Positions 9,310-17,842 of a stretch of 64,000 nt of DNA are shown in pieces. The stretch is from CAWCDJ01 sp963778675 (GTDB taxonomy: Bacteria; Acidobacteriota; Terriglobia; Bryobacterales; Bryobacteraceae). Positions within the stretch are counted from its first letter, which is position 1. Each line of letters starts with the position of its first letter. Where the stretch lies: positions 1 to 64,000 of the forward strand of contig CAVZVI010000008.1 in assembly GCA_963778675.1 (NCBI GenBank), in the 5' to 3' direction. The notes beneath the pieces were generated by a model. It was not told the DNA's origin. It ran no database searches and saw only the letters and a list, made by a program, of their open reading frames with translations. The position numbers were made by a program, and so were the translations under genes.

Positions 9310-10020
9310 TTAGAGCACTCCGTATTTGGCGTACACGTCGCGCAGGTACGCCCCTTGCATCAACTCCTGGCGCGTGGAGTTTTCGCGGCTTACCTTCTCG
9401 GTGGCGAGCCGGACCGTCTCGCTAACGGCTTCGGAGGGGATAGCCACGACGCCGTCATAATCGGCCACCATCAGATCGCCGGGCGACACCACCACGCCGC
9501 CGCACTCCACGGGGACGTTGTAATCGGTGACGATGCCGCGCCCGCGCGAATCCACCGGCTTGATGCCGGCCGCGAAAACGGGGAAGCCGAGCGCCAGAAT
9601 CTTTTTCACGTCGCGGGTGAGCCCGTCAACCACGGCGCCGCGGGCGCCCCGCGTCATTGCGGCGGTCGAGAGCAGTTCGCCCCACGGCGCGTTGCGCTTC
9701 GACTCCCCGGTCCCGACCACCACCACTTCACCGGTGAGGACGCTATCGAGCGCCTCGATTTCGAGGCCGTACGGATCCTCGTGCTCGTAGTGCAGGTCCA
9801 TGCAGGTGATGGTGCGCGCCCACCCAGCGAAGACGAAGTCCGGAGCAAGCGGCCGAAGGTGTTCCCGCATGGCGCGGTCCCGGAAGCCGATCTCGTCGAG
9901 GGCGTCGCAGATTACGGCTGTGTAAAGATCCCTCTCAATGTGCGAAAACAGTTCCAGGTCCGCAGCCGCAACCGTCCTCCCGGAGGCCCGTCGCGTGGGT
10001 CGTTTGGTCGTTGGAGACAA
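9310..10020 (-). CDS. RraA-family protein (HMG/CHA aldolase-like)
   Basis: A 236-residue member of the RraA/4-hydroxy-4-methyl-2-oxoglutarate aldolase family. WGELLSTAA at 113-121 and the VDGLTRDV block with Arg136 and Asp137 form the usual pyruvate and metal site. In catabolic clusters such proteins cleave 2-oxo acids by retro-aldol or act as decarboxylases, so a role late in sugar-acid breakdown fits. The start is uncertain: the frame begins at a TTG with a weak ribosome site and no better ATG lies near. It is the first gene of the reverse operon that runs to 7081. Confidence 0.86.
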   Translation of the reverse strand: MSPTTKRPTRRASGRTVAAADLELFSHIERDLYTAVICDALDEIGFRDRAMREHLRPLAPDFVFAGWARTITCMDLHYEHEDPYGLEIEALDSVLTGEVVVVGTGESKRNAPWGELLSTAAMTRGARGAVVDGLTRDVKKILALGFPVFAAGIKPVDSRGRGIVTDYNVPVECGGVVVSPGDLMVADYDGVVAIPSEAVSETVRLATEKVSRENSTRQELMQGAYLRDVYAKYGVL

Positions 10021-10034
10021 GGTCTAGCCTTTCC

Positions 10035-10075
10035 CCGGCGGGCCGTCCCGCGCACGCGCGTGGCAGGCCCGCCGG
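10035..10075. promoter_or_regulatory. GC-rich 10-bp stem-loop upstream of the RraA operon
   Basis: CCGGCGGGCC at 10035-10044 and its exact complement at 10066-10075 enclose 21 bases. It lies 15 bp upstream of the RraA-like start, between operator site B and the gene. It may be a leader structure or a dispersed palindromic repeat. No function is claimed. Confidence 0.4.
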
Positions 10076-10144
10076 ATGTCGAAATCTCATTCTTGAGCAC
10101 AGCACCGGCCCCGTCAACGGCGGAGCGGCCGTCCAGCGGAATTT

Positions 10145-10162
10145 CTTCCACAGTAATGGAAC
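10145..10162. promoter_or_regulatory. Candidate operator, site B (TTCC-N8-GGAA)
   Basis: CTTCCACAGTAATGGAAC has the same half-sites and 8-bp spacing as sites A, C and D. It sits 125 bp upstream of the reverse operon starting at 10020, in the only gap available for that operon's promoter. The gap 10021-10184 otherwise holds just the stem-loop above. Confidence 0.5.
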
Positions 10163-10184
10163 CAATGGAACCCTTCCGCCGGAT

Positions 10185-12983
10185 CTAATAACTCGCCGTA
10201 ATCGTGTACCGCCCCTCAGACGGCGACGGAATCCGCACCCACTCCTTCGCGGTGTCGAAATCCGTCCAGTTGCGGCCATTCACCGTCACGCTGCGGATTC
10301 GCCTGCCGTCGGGGTGCCGCAGCCGCACCAGTAGCGTCCGCGGACGCTCGCCCTGAGACATCTCGACGGTGGCGTCGATGTGCCCGGCGGCGGCATGGCT
10401 CTCCAGCGTCATCGACAAGTCACCGAAATAGGTCGGCGCGCGCTCGACCACGATCTTCTTACCGTCGGCGAGCCACGCCCGCGGCGTCGCCATCCCCAGC
10501 ACCAGCGACCCGTCGTCGCGCTCGTGCACCAGCATGTTGCGGAAGAGTTCGAACCACGCGCCGTCAGTCGAGGGCGGGCCGAAGTATTGGCCGTGCGTCC
10601 AGCGGTGCTCGACCGGCTCGTAGACGGAGTGGCTGAACGCGCTCGCCATGTAGCTGTAGAAGGTGCGGATCACGGCCTTAGGGTCGTCGCGCAGCAGGTA
10701 GGCGGTGGCCTGCTGGTTGTAGACGGGCTCATTGGCGATGCCCCAGCCGTGGAGGTAGAGATTGTCCTCGTGGTCGTTGAGCAGCAGGTCGGCGAGGCGT
10801 CCGGCGGCCGGAATGGCCTTGAGGCGGATCAGGTGGACGGCGCCGGTGTCCACATCGGCGGGATACCAGTCGTACATGAGCCGGCTGTAAGTAGTGGCCT
10901 CGCAGGGCAGGTAGGGCTCCCAGGTATGATCGCGCAGTTCGACAATCGGGGACCGCGTGCTGGCCGCGCCGAAGCCGCGCCCGATGGCGGTGCGCAGGTC
11001 CGCGGCGGCGCGCCGTATCTCGGCGCCGCGCGGATTGCCGGTCTCCTCCAGCACGCGGCCGAACAGGTCGAGCCCCGCGTACATGTAGGCTTGGTTGAAC
11101 GCCCAGAGTCCGTTGCCGGTGCCGTCGTTGAGCGGCGCCTCGATGAGGCCCTGTGTCTCGCCCGGCCGTAGCGCCGCCTGCCGGACCTCGCGCATGCAAT
11201 AGTCGAGCGCTTTCAGGCTGTAGGGCAGCAGCGTATCCAACTCCTGCCGGTTGTGCGAGAGCAGATAGTGCTGCGCCACGGAGTACAGCATGCCGGGCGT
11301 GTAGGCGCCCCAGTTGGCGTAGCCATTGATGTGACCGTTCTCCTCCTGGTTGTTGCGAAACTGCGCCAGCAACTCCTCGGCGGAGATATCGTGGTACCCG
11401 CGCAGGTCGTATAGCATGTAATCCACGTACACGGATTGGTTTACCGGCCATGGCGTGCCGGTCTGGCTGTAGGCGAAGTTTGAATACGGCAGGTCGATCC
11501 GGGTGTCCGGACCCGGCCCACCGTGGCGGCGAGGCAGGCGTAGCGCGTGCCAGAGGGTTGAGCGAAACAGATCGTTAACGGCCTTCTCCGGCGTCACGAA
11601 TTGCGCGCCGCGGGCCACGTACTGCGACCAGAAGTCGAGCGTCTGCCGCCGCGCCGCGGCATAATCGAGAGCGGCGAGTTTAGCGGCGTCCGTGGCGGCG
11701 GCCATTGGCGATGCGAGCGTCACTTCGAAGGCCCGGTCGCCGCGCGCCGGCAGGTCCAGATACACCGTCCCATCGACGCGCTTCATCTCGTGCTGGTAAT
11801 CCGACACACCGTTCCAATCGACCCCATCCGCCGCACCGTGGACGGCAAGCAGGACGCGTCCGTGCGCGCGCTCGCGGAACAGCACCGCGCTTCCCACGCG
11901 CTCTGTGTAAATCGGGGAGTGGATATACGAGGGCAGTAGCCGCTGGTGGCTGAAGGTCACGGGCACCCGCCGCGCGCGATTCTCCAGATTCGCCACGCGC
12001 ACCTGCTGCATCAGGACCATGGCGATATCGCCCCGGCGTTCCTTGGGCGGCCCGTCGAGCGGATAGGCGAACTGCTCCACCGTGTAGCGCAATCCGTCCT
12101 GTTCGTACACTGTGGTGATCACCGGCAGGCCGTCGTCGAGATGCTGGCCCTTCCAGGTATGGGCGATGCCCTGGTTGATATCGCCGAACCCGAACCAGAA
12201 ACGGAAATGGTCGGGATTGCCGTAATCGTTCCACACGCCGGCGCCGCGGTCGATGCCGAACTTGGGGATGGCGCTATCCCAGGTGAGGCAAACGATGTGC
12301 CCGGGCCCGTGCGGCTGCGGGTTGACATAGGAGGGGTCGCCCATATCTTCCCATCGCGCCGTATACTGCGCGTAACTGGCTTCGGGGTCGCGATTGACGC
12401 GGTCGAGGATGCGATCGTCCTTCCACGCCGCAAGCTGCCTCTGGTGTTCAGCGAACGGCGTGGGGTCGTCGCCAGCCGTCACATAGACGTGCAGCGAGGG
12501 GATCCAGATCGCCTTTTCCGTTTTGAGTTGCTCGACCGTAACGGTGAAGCCGCGCGTGCCCTCGGGGTTCATCTCGACCGTCAGGCGAGGCGAATCCGGG
12601 TGGATGGCGGCGTCGTGCGAGAGGCGGCGCGCGGTGTCGGCGTCGCTGTGCGAGATCAGGTCCGCCCAGATGACGTGCATGTTGTCGAGGGTGGCCGCGG
12701 GGGTGTCAGGGTAAGTCAGGGTGAAATTCACGCCATCGACGTCGCCATGCCCGGCGCGCGTATGCCACACCCCGTTCTCCATCGTGTCGCCGGCCTCGAG
12801 CGAGTCGCCGGCCGCATCGGCAACCTGCAACCCCGGAGTTTCCGGCACGAGCTTGATGAAGTAGGACTCGCTTTGGGGCGACTCTTCTCCCCAGCTCAGG
12901 CGGACTTTCAAGTGGCGGTCGGCGGCGGCGGCGGATGCCGCAAGAAGGGCCGCGGTCAGCAAAAGCATCCCGATGATTCGCAT
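10185..12983 (-). CDS. Large exported six-hairpin (alpha/alpha toroid) glycosidase-like protein
   Basis: ATG 12983 gives 932 residues; a GTG two codons earlier is also possible. Residues 1-21 are a signal peptide ending AAAADR. The first 400 residues look beta-rich and sandwich-like. About 440-750 has the helical character of a six-hairpin glycosidase, with aromatic and acidic motifs such as GHINGYANWG, DGTGNGLWAF and GPPSTDGAWFE. A beta domain closes the protein. I cannot assign a CAZy family with certainty; unsaturated glucuronyl hydrolases, rhamnosidases and related families share this fold. It is transcribed divergently from the GH2 gene, with operator site C between them. Confidence 0.75.
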   Translation of the reverse strand: MRIIGMLLLTAALLAASAAAADRHLKVRLSWGEESPQSESYFIKLVPETPGLQVADAAGDSLEAGDTMENGVWHTRAGHGDVDGVNFTLTYPDTPAATLDNMHVIWADLISHSDADTARRLSHDAAIHPDSPRLTVEMNPEGTRGFTVTVEQLKTEKAIWIPSLHVYVTAGDDPTPFAEHQRQLAAWKDDRILDRVNRDPEASYAQYTARWEDMGDPSYVNPQPHGPGHIVCLTWDSAIPKFGIDRGAGVWNDYGNPDHFRFWFGFGDINQGIAHTWKGQHLDDGLPVITTVYEQDGLRYTVEQFAYPLDGPPKERRGDIAMVLMQQVRVANLENRARRVPVTFSHQRLLPSYIHSPIYTERVGSAVLFRERAHGRVLLAVHGAADGVDWNGVSDYQHEMKRVDGTVYLDLPARGDRAFEVTLASPMAAATDAAKLAALDYAAARRQTLDFWSQYVARGAQFVTPEKAVNDLFRSTLWHALRLPRRHGGPGPDTRIDLPYSNFAYSQTGTPWPVNQSVYVDYMLYDLRGYHDISAEELLAQFRNNQEENGHINGYANWGAYTPGMLYSVAQHYLLSHNRQELDTLLPYSLKALDYCMREVRQAALRPGETQGLIEAPLNDGTGNGLWAFNQAYMYAGLDLFGRVLEETGNPRGAEIRRAAADLRTAIGRGFGAASTRSPIVELRDHTWEPYLPCEATTYSRLMYDWYPADVDTGAVHLIRLKAIPAAGRLADLLLNDHEDNLYLHGWGIANEPVYNQQATAYLLRDDPKAVIRTFYSYMASAFSHSVYEPVEHRWTHGQYFGPPSTDGAWFELFRNMLVHERDDGSLVLGMATPRAWLADGKKIVVERAPTYFGDLSMTLESHAAAGHIDATVEMSQGERPRTLLVRLRHPDGRRIRSVTVNGRNWTDFDTAKEWVRIPSPSEGRYTITASY

Positions 12984-13014
12984 GGGCACCTATTTCGGAA
13001 TTATAGGAAAACAG

Positions 13015-13033
13015 CCCGGCGCGGCACGCCGGG
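13015..13033. repeat. Small GC-rich palindrome between divergent glycosidase genes
   Basis: CCCGGCG and its complement flank CGGCA. It lies in the 132-bp gap between the divergent genes, 40 bp from operator site C, and could be an additional regulatory or structural element. Confidence 0.3.
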
Positions 13034-13054
13034 AGAGCCCGGAGCGCGAAGGAA

Positions 13055-13072
13055 TTTCCAGCTAATCGGAAA
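13055..13072. promoter_or_regulatory. Candidate operator, site C (TTCC-N8-GGAA)
   Basis: TTTCCAGCTAATCGGAAA matches the reverse complement of site D in 17 of 18 positions. It lies in the shared promoter gap of the divergent glycosidases, 43 bp before the GH2 start, so it could control both genes. Confidence 0.6.
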
Positions 13073-13115
13073 GCGGCACGCCGGAACGGCCCGGCCGCGC
13101 GCATAATCCAAACAT

Positions 13116-15884
13116 ATGTTTCGAGGACTATTCAGCACGGGACTGCGCGCGGGCGTTCTCGCGTTTGCGCTGCTCTCTCCGGCGCTCGCCGCCACGGCGC
13201 CGCGCGAGGGGATTGCGCTCGATGGCGCGTGGCAGTTCCGGATCGATCCCGGCAACGCAGGCGACGCCGGTCATTGGTACCGGGGCGCAACGCCCTTCCC
13301 GCAAACGATTCAGGTTCCCGGCGCATGGCAGGCCCAGGGCGTGGGCAAGCCGGAGGGCATCCTGCGCCACGACTATGCCGGCGCCGCGTGGTATCGCCGC
13401 GCCGTCGCCGTTCCCGAGAACTGGCGAGGACGCATTGTGCGGCTGCGGATCGGCGGTGTCCACCGGAGCGTTCGGGCGTACGTTAATGGCGTCGCCACAG
13501 GCACGCACGACGGATTCAACGCGCCTTTCGCGCTCGACGTCACGGGCGTCATCCGTCCCGGCGCGTCCAACCAGATCGTCCTCCGCGTCGAAAATCCTCC
13601 CTCCCCCATCACGACCTCGCCCGATAAGCAGCCGCCGCTCATGCCCACCGGCATGCTGAACTACATCGGAAATTGGGGCGGCTTCTACGGCGATATCTCG
13701 CTCGAAAGCGCGCCGCGCGCGTGGATCGACTCCACGTACATTACGAGCGACGTGGCGAACGGCCGCATTTCGGTACACGTCCACGTCGCGAGCGAAGGAG
13801 CGGCCGCGGGCCCGGCGATGGTGCGGATCGCGGCCCGCGGGCACCAGGCCGAGGCGCCCGTCGAGATCCCGGCCTCGGGCGCGGCGGACGCGACCGTTGA
13901 GCTCCCACTGCCCGATGCCCCTCTATGGTCGCCCGAGCATCCGAGTCTAACGGTGGCATCGATCGAGCTCGTCCGCAATGGCACGGTGGCCGATCGCATC
14001 GATCAGCGCTTCGGCTTCCGCACGATCGCGACCGGGGGCAATCGCCTGCTGCTCAACGGCAAGCCGGTCTACCTGCGCGGATATGGCGACGACAATGTCG
14101 AGGTCCTCACCGGCTTCCCTCCCGCGTCGAAGGACGTCTATCGGAAACGCCTGGCCATTGCCAAAAGCCTTGGCTTCAACGCCGTCCGCTTCCACTCGAT
14201 GACGCCTCCGGAGGCCTTCTTCGAGGCCGCCGACGAGGCCGGCGTGCTGGTCATGGCCGAACTGCCCGCGGCCTACACGCAGTACTTCTACGCGCACCGC
14301 GCTCATCTCAAAGCGGAGTTGAAGGATACGCTGCTCGCCTATCGCAACCACGCCTCCCTGCTCAGCCTCGGATTCGGCAACGAGTTCAACCTGCGATGGC
14401 TCAAAGATGACGCCGAGCGGCACGACTTCACCAACTCTATCGCCGAGTTCTATGCCTATGCGAAGACACTTGCGCCGGAGACGCTGATCATGTCCAATGA
14501 TGGTTTCGACCTGCGCCCCACAGACATGGTCAGCGAGGGTCGCGGAGCCGCGTCCGACCGCCCCACGATCCGGCACGAGTTCGGCGCCTATTATTGCTCG
14601 CTCCCCGACATCGGCCTGATCGATCGCTTCACCGGCGTCATGCGGCCAACGTGGCTCGAAGAGAAGCGCGACTGGGTCGAGCGCCACGGCCTCGCGGGCG
14701 CGTACCCGGCCTACCTGCGCAACTCCGCACGGCTCCAACAACTCGGCCATAAGTATCAGATCGAGCGCGCGCGGGCGGACAACCGCGTCTCCGGCTACGA
14801 CTACTGGCTGCTTGTCGATTACCCCGGCGGGACCGGCGAAGGCGATTCCTGGGAAGAGGGTTGGCTCGACTATTTCTGGCGTCCCAAGAGCGCTCCGGAG
14901 GAAGGCCGCGCGTGGAACAGCCCAGTGCTGCTGCTGATCGACTCCCAGGTCGACGATCGCTCCCTATGGACGGATAAGCCGAAGCCGGTCGAGGTCTCAG
15001 TCTCAAACTACGGGCCCGCCGCGATCCGCGATGGCGTGCTCTCCTGGTCCCTGATGGCGGGCGCCCGGCATGTCGGCGGCGGCGAACTGCGCGGCTTCTC
15101 GGCGCCGCTCGCTGCCGTGTCCAGCCTCGGCCGTATCGCGCTCGATGCCTCCTCGCTCACCGCAGCGGCACGCCTCGAACTCGTCCTCACACTTCAGACG
15201 GAGAACGGCGCCTACACGAATCGCTGGAGCTTTTGGGCCTTCCCTCGCCTCCGCCCGACGCCCGCGCCCGAAGCGCGCGTCGTCTCGGACCTGCGGTGGG
15301 ACGGGCTGCGCCGCGTCTATCCGTGGATTCGCCGGGAGGCGGGCGATACCGCGCCGGACGATCTGCTCCTCACCGGCCGCCTGGATGACCGTGCCCTGGC
15401 GCATCTTCACGCGGGCGGACGAGTTTGGCTGATGCTCGGCGACAGTCTCGAACGGCACGGCGCTTCCTTTTTCCCCGCATCGGGCGGGGCGCAGGGAACG
15501 GTGGTCGCCAACCACCGGGCGCTGGCCGGCTTCCCGCACACGGATTTCTGCGACCTGGAATGGTTCAACCTGTTGGATGGCGCCTATCCGCTGCCTCTCG
15601 ACGATTGGCCCTCCTCGATCGCGCCGATCGTCGGCGCCATTCGCACCACGGCCGGGTTCCTCAGCAAAACGAAGAGCCTCTCCCGCGTCGCCTATGTCAT
15701 CGAAGGGAAGGCGGATGGCGGAAAACTGCTGATCACGACCCTAAAGCTGCGCGACCGCTTCGACGAAGCTTATCCCGATGCCATGACCGCTTTCGACGGC
15801 TTCCTGCGTTACGCCGCGGGCAGCGATTTCCAGCCGCCGGAGCGATTTTCGGATAAGGAACTGCGGCGTATGGAGACAGAGTGA
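13116..15884 (+). CDS. Exported glycoside hydrolase family 2 protein
   Basis: A 922-residue GH2 enzyme. Residues 1-25 are a signal peptide. A jelly-roll sugar-binding domain (about 30-190) is followed by an immunoglobulin-like domain (about 195-300) and the TIM barrel (about 305-560). FGNEF places the acid/base at Glu423, and RHEFG the probable nucleophile at Glu488. The C-terminal 350 residues are extra beta domains. GH2 includes beta-galactosidases, beta-glucuronidases and beta-mannosidases; the neighbouring sugar-acid enzymes make a uronidase attractive but not proven. It is divergent from the six-hairpin gene and followed by the IclR regulator. Confidence 0.92.
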   Translation: MFRGLFSTGLRAGVLAFALLSPALAATAPREGIALDGAWQFRIDPGNAGDAGHWYRGATPFPQTIQVPGAWQAQGVGKPEGILRHDYAGAAWYRRAVAVPENWRGRIVRLRIGGVHRSVRAYVNGVATGTHDGFNAPFALDVTGVIRPGASNQIVLRVENPPSPITTSPDKQPPLMPTGMLNYIGNWGGFYGDISLESAPRAWIDSTYITSDVANGRISVHVHVASEGAAAGPAMVRIAARGHQAEAPVEIPASGAADATVELPLPDAPLWSPEHPSLTVASIELVRNGTVADRIDQRFGFRTIATGGNRLLLNGKPVYLRGYGDDNVEVLTGFPPASKDVYRKRLAIAKSLGFNAVRFHSMTPPEAFFEAADEAGVLVMAELPAAYTQYFYAHRAHLKAELKDTLLAYRNHASLLSLGFGNEFNLRWLKDDAERHDFTNSIAEFYAYAKTLAPETLIMSNDGFDLRPTDMVSEGRGAASDRPTIRHEFGAYYCSLPDIGLIDRFTGVMRPTWLEEKRDWVERHGLAGAYPAYLRNSARLQQLGHKYQIERARADNRVSGYDYWLLVDYPGGTGEGDSWEEGWLDYFWRPKSAPEEGRAWNSPVLLLIDSQVDDRSLWTDKPKPVEVSVSNYGPAAIRDGVLSWSLMAGARHVGGGELRGFSAPLAAVSSLGRIALDASSLTAAARLELVLTLQTENGAYTNRWSFWAFPRLRPTPAPEARVVSDLRWDGLRRVYPWIRREAGDTAPDDLLLTGRLDDRALAHLHAGGRVWLMLGDSLERHGASFFPASGGAQGTVVANHRALAGFPHTDFCDLEWFNLLDGAYPLPLDDWPSSIAPIVGAIRTTAGFLSKTKSLSRVAYVIEGKADGGKLLITTLKLRDRFDEAYPDAMTAFDGFLRYAAGSDFQPPERFSDKELRRMETE

Positions 15885-15891
15885 AACCGCG

Positions 15892-15909
15892 TTACGGCCG
15901 GAGCCGTAA
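15892..15909 (+). terminator. Short inverted repeat after the GH2 gene
   Basis: TTACGGC and GCCGTAA form a perfect 7-bp stem around CGGA, 8 bp after the GH2 stop, with AAACCGGTTTT following. It could be a terminator for GH2 or an operator for iclR, whose start is 48 bp downstream. Confidence 0.4.
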
Positions 15910-15956
15910 ACCGGTTTTGATAGAATTGTCATAATTTGCCAAGAAGGGGGCTAGCC

Positions 15957-16775
15957 ATGGCAACCGAAAAGACGCCAAACGTGCCTGCGCTCGAAAGAGG
16001 CATGGAAATCCTGGAACTGGTGGCGAATTCGAAAAATGGTTTCACGTTTTCGCAATTGGCCCGGCAGCTCGATTTTCCGAAGAGTTCGGTCCATTGCCTG
16101 TTGGTCACTTTTGAGCGCCTGGGATATTTGCAGCGAATCGCTTCGTCCGGCCGCTACGTAGCCGGCATGAACCTCATGCGCATGGCCAACACGGCCTCGC
16201 ACGGCATCCTGCTGCGGCAGAAAGCCGGGCCGCTGCTCGCTGAACTGACACAGCGCACGGGTTTGACGGCCCATATGGCGATTGTCGAGGATAACGAAGC
16301 CGTGCTCATCGCCAAGGTGGAGCCCTGCGGAACGTCGCCGGTCGCGACCTGGGTCGGCAAACATATCGACTGCCACTGCACCAGCCTGGGCAAGGCGCTC
16401 CTCGCCTGGCGTTCCGAAGAGCAGGTCGCCGACATGGTGAAGCGGCGGCGCATGCTGCGCCACAATGAAAACACCATCTGTACACTGGCGCGTCTGAAAG
16501 AAGACCTGGCGCGCACACGGCAGTGCGGCTACTCGCTCGATGACGAGGAGGAGGAAATCGGCGTCCGCTGCATCGGTGCTCCTTTGTTCGGCACTTCGGG
16601 CGATGCGGAGGCCGCCATCAGTATCTCGGGCTCTGTGGAGCAGATCTCGGACGGCAACATGGCGCGTCTCGCGTCGCTGGTGCAGGAGACGGCGTTCGAA
16701 ATGTCCCTGCGGCTGGGATGGTCACCGCACCCGTTCCTGCCGGAGACGCGCAGCCAGTCCGCAGGTCTGATGTAA
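15957..16775 (+). CDS. IclR-family transcriptional regulator
   Basis: A 272-residue IclR-type regulator. The ATG at 15957 follows AAGAAGGGGG; an in-frame TTG at 15936 lacks support. Residues 8-70 are the winged helix-turn-helix (ALERGMEILELV, FSQLARQLDFPKSSVHCLL, GYLQR), and about 85-250 the effector-binding GAF-like domain (LGKALLAW, GYSLDDEEEEIGVRCIGAP). IclR proteins usually control catabolic genes and respond to an intermediate. The four TTCC-N8-GGAA sites around this locus are candidate targets, one of them directly downstream before the transporter pair. Confidence 0.93.
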   Translation: MATEKTPNVPALERGMEILELVANSKNGFTFSQLARQLDFPKSSVHCLLVTFERLGYLQRIASSGRYVAGMNLMRMANTASHGILLRQKAGPLLAELTQRTGLTAHMAIVEDNEAVLIAKVEPCGTSPVATWVGKHIDCHCTSLGKALLAWRSEEQVADMVKRRRMLRHNENTICTLARLKEDLARTRQCGYSLDDEEEEIGVRCIGAPLFGTSGDAEAAISISGSVEQISDGNMARLASLVQETAFEMSLRLGWSPHPFLPETRSQSAGLM

Positions 16776-16783
16776 CGCCCAAT

Positions 16784-16801
16784 TTTCCGATTACCTGGAA
16801 A
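16784..16801. promoter_or_regulatory. Candidate operator, site D (TTCC-N8-GGAA)
   Basis: TTTCCGATTACCTGGAAA lies 8 bp after the iclR stop and 51 bp before the transporter start. Its reverse complement differs from site C at one base. It is well placed to control the transporter pair. Confidence 0.6.
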
Positions 16802-16852
16802 GCGCCCGGGCTACGTCAAGGCTGGCGATCCCGCTTCGGCGAGAATGGGGAA

Positions 16853-17299
16853 ATGATGAACGCGGGTTACGGGTACGCTCTGCTTGGCCTTTTGAGCTTC
16901 GGCGCGTTAGGCATCTTCCATAAGCTTGGCGACACGTTTAAATGCGGCCCCAGCAGTCTGAACGCGCTGTTGTATGCGTGGTCCTGCGCGTTTCTCGCCG
17001 TCAGCATGTCGGCAAGCCATACGGCGTTCGCCGCGCCGGCCAGCGTCTCGACCATCGCGGTGCCCTTCGGAATTTGCGCGTCGGTGGCGATCCTCGCGTT
17101 TCAGGCGGGGATCCGGCACGGCGATATCGCCACCAGTTGGCTCGCCATAAATCTTTCGTCCGGCGTCCCCACACTCGCCTCGATTCTGATCTACCAGGAG
17201 CATCTGGACGGGAAGCGCGCCTTCGCTCTCTGCCTGATTCCAGTCTCGATGGCGTTGCTCTGGAAAGACAAAAAGGAAGCGGAGAAGGCTCGTGGCTGA
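16853..17299 (+). CDS. Half-size DMT-superfamily (EamA-like) membrane protein, first of a pair
   Basis: This encodes 148 residues from the first of two adjacent ATG codons (16853 or 16856), preceded by a GGGG ribosome site. Four or five hydrophobic helices are visible, with the conserved tail SSGVPTLASILIYQEHL of drug/metabolite transporters. EamA transporters normally have ten helices in two repeats; this is one repeat. The next gene, which overlaps by 8 bp, supplies the second repeat, so the two probably form one carrier. Following an IclR regulator and a candidate operator, it probably imports a sugar acid or related monomer. Confidence 0.85.
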   Translation: MMNAGYGYALLGLLSFGALGIFHKLGDTFKCGPSSLNALLYAWSCAFLAVSMSASHTAFAAPASVSTIAVPFGICASVAILAFQAGIRHGDIATSWLAINLSSGVPTLASILIYQEHLDGKRAFALCLIPVSMALLWKDKKEAEKARG

Positions 17300-17753
17300 G
17301 GCCGCGATGGAGAAGGCAAAGAGCCGCGACACCGGCACGTGGCTTCGCCTGATGCTGGTGGCCTTCGCCGCCAACGGCCTCGGACCGTTCGGCTTGAAGG
17401 TATTGACCGCGCGGAACCTCGGCGCCCACCAGTCACAATATCTCCTCTACTGGTATCTGGGCGGGTTGCTGTTCGCCGTGGCGGCGCTGGTCCTGAGCCG
17501 GTCGCGGATCAAGGGCCGCGAGATCGTGATCGGCGCACTGATGGGCGCGTGCAGCCTGGGTGGCCAGAGTTTCACCGCGATGGCGCTCGCGAGTGGCGTC
17601 CCGGGACACGTGACGTTCCCGCTTACCACCGGCGGATCGCTGTTCGTGGTGGCGATCGCGGGCATCGTCCTGTTCCGCGAACGGGTCGGCGTCTATGGGA
17701 TCTGCGGCATTGCGCTGGGGATCGCGTCGCTGGTGATTCTGAGCATCGGCTGA
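17292..17753 (+). CDS. Half-size DMT-superfamily (EamA-like) membrane protein, second of a pair
   Basis: A 153-residue protein starting at a GTG that overlaps the previous stop by 8 bp. Four hydrophobic segments are visible, with a GxxLFVVAIAGIVLFRERV end typical of the EamA repeat. Together with the preceding gene it makes a split ten-helix carrier. The overlap indicates translational coupling. The substrate is unknown; import for the adjacent catabolic operons is inference. Confidence 0.85.
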   Translation: MAEAAMEKAKSRDTGTWLRLMLVAFAANGLGPFGLKVLTARNLGAHQSQYLLYWYLGGLLFAVAALVLSRSRIKGREIVIGALMGACSLGGQSFTAMALASGVPGHVTFPLTTGGSLFVVAIAGIVLFRERVGVYGICGIALGIASLVILSIG

Positions 17754-17842
17754 GCGATCGACGCCTCGGTGGACGGCTCTGTTGCAAACGTGGTTGAACA
17801 GATTTGGCAGGGTATATCCTGACCCAAGAACGACCGGCAATA

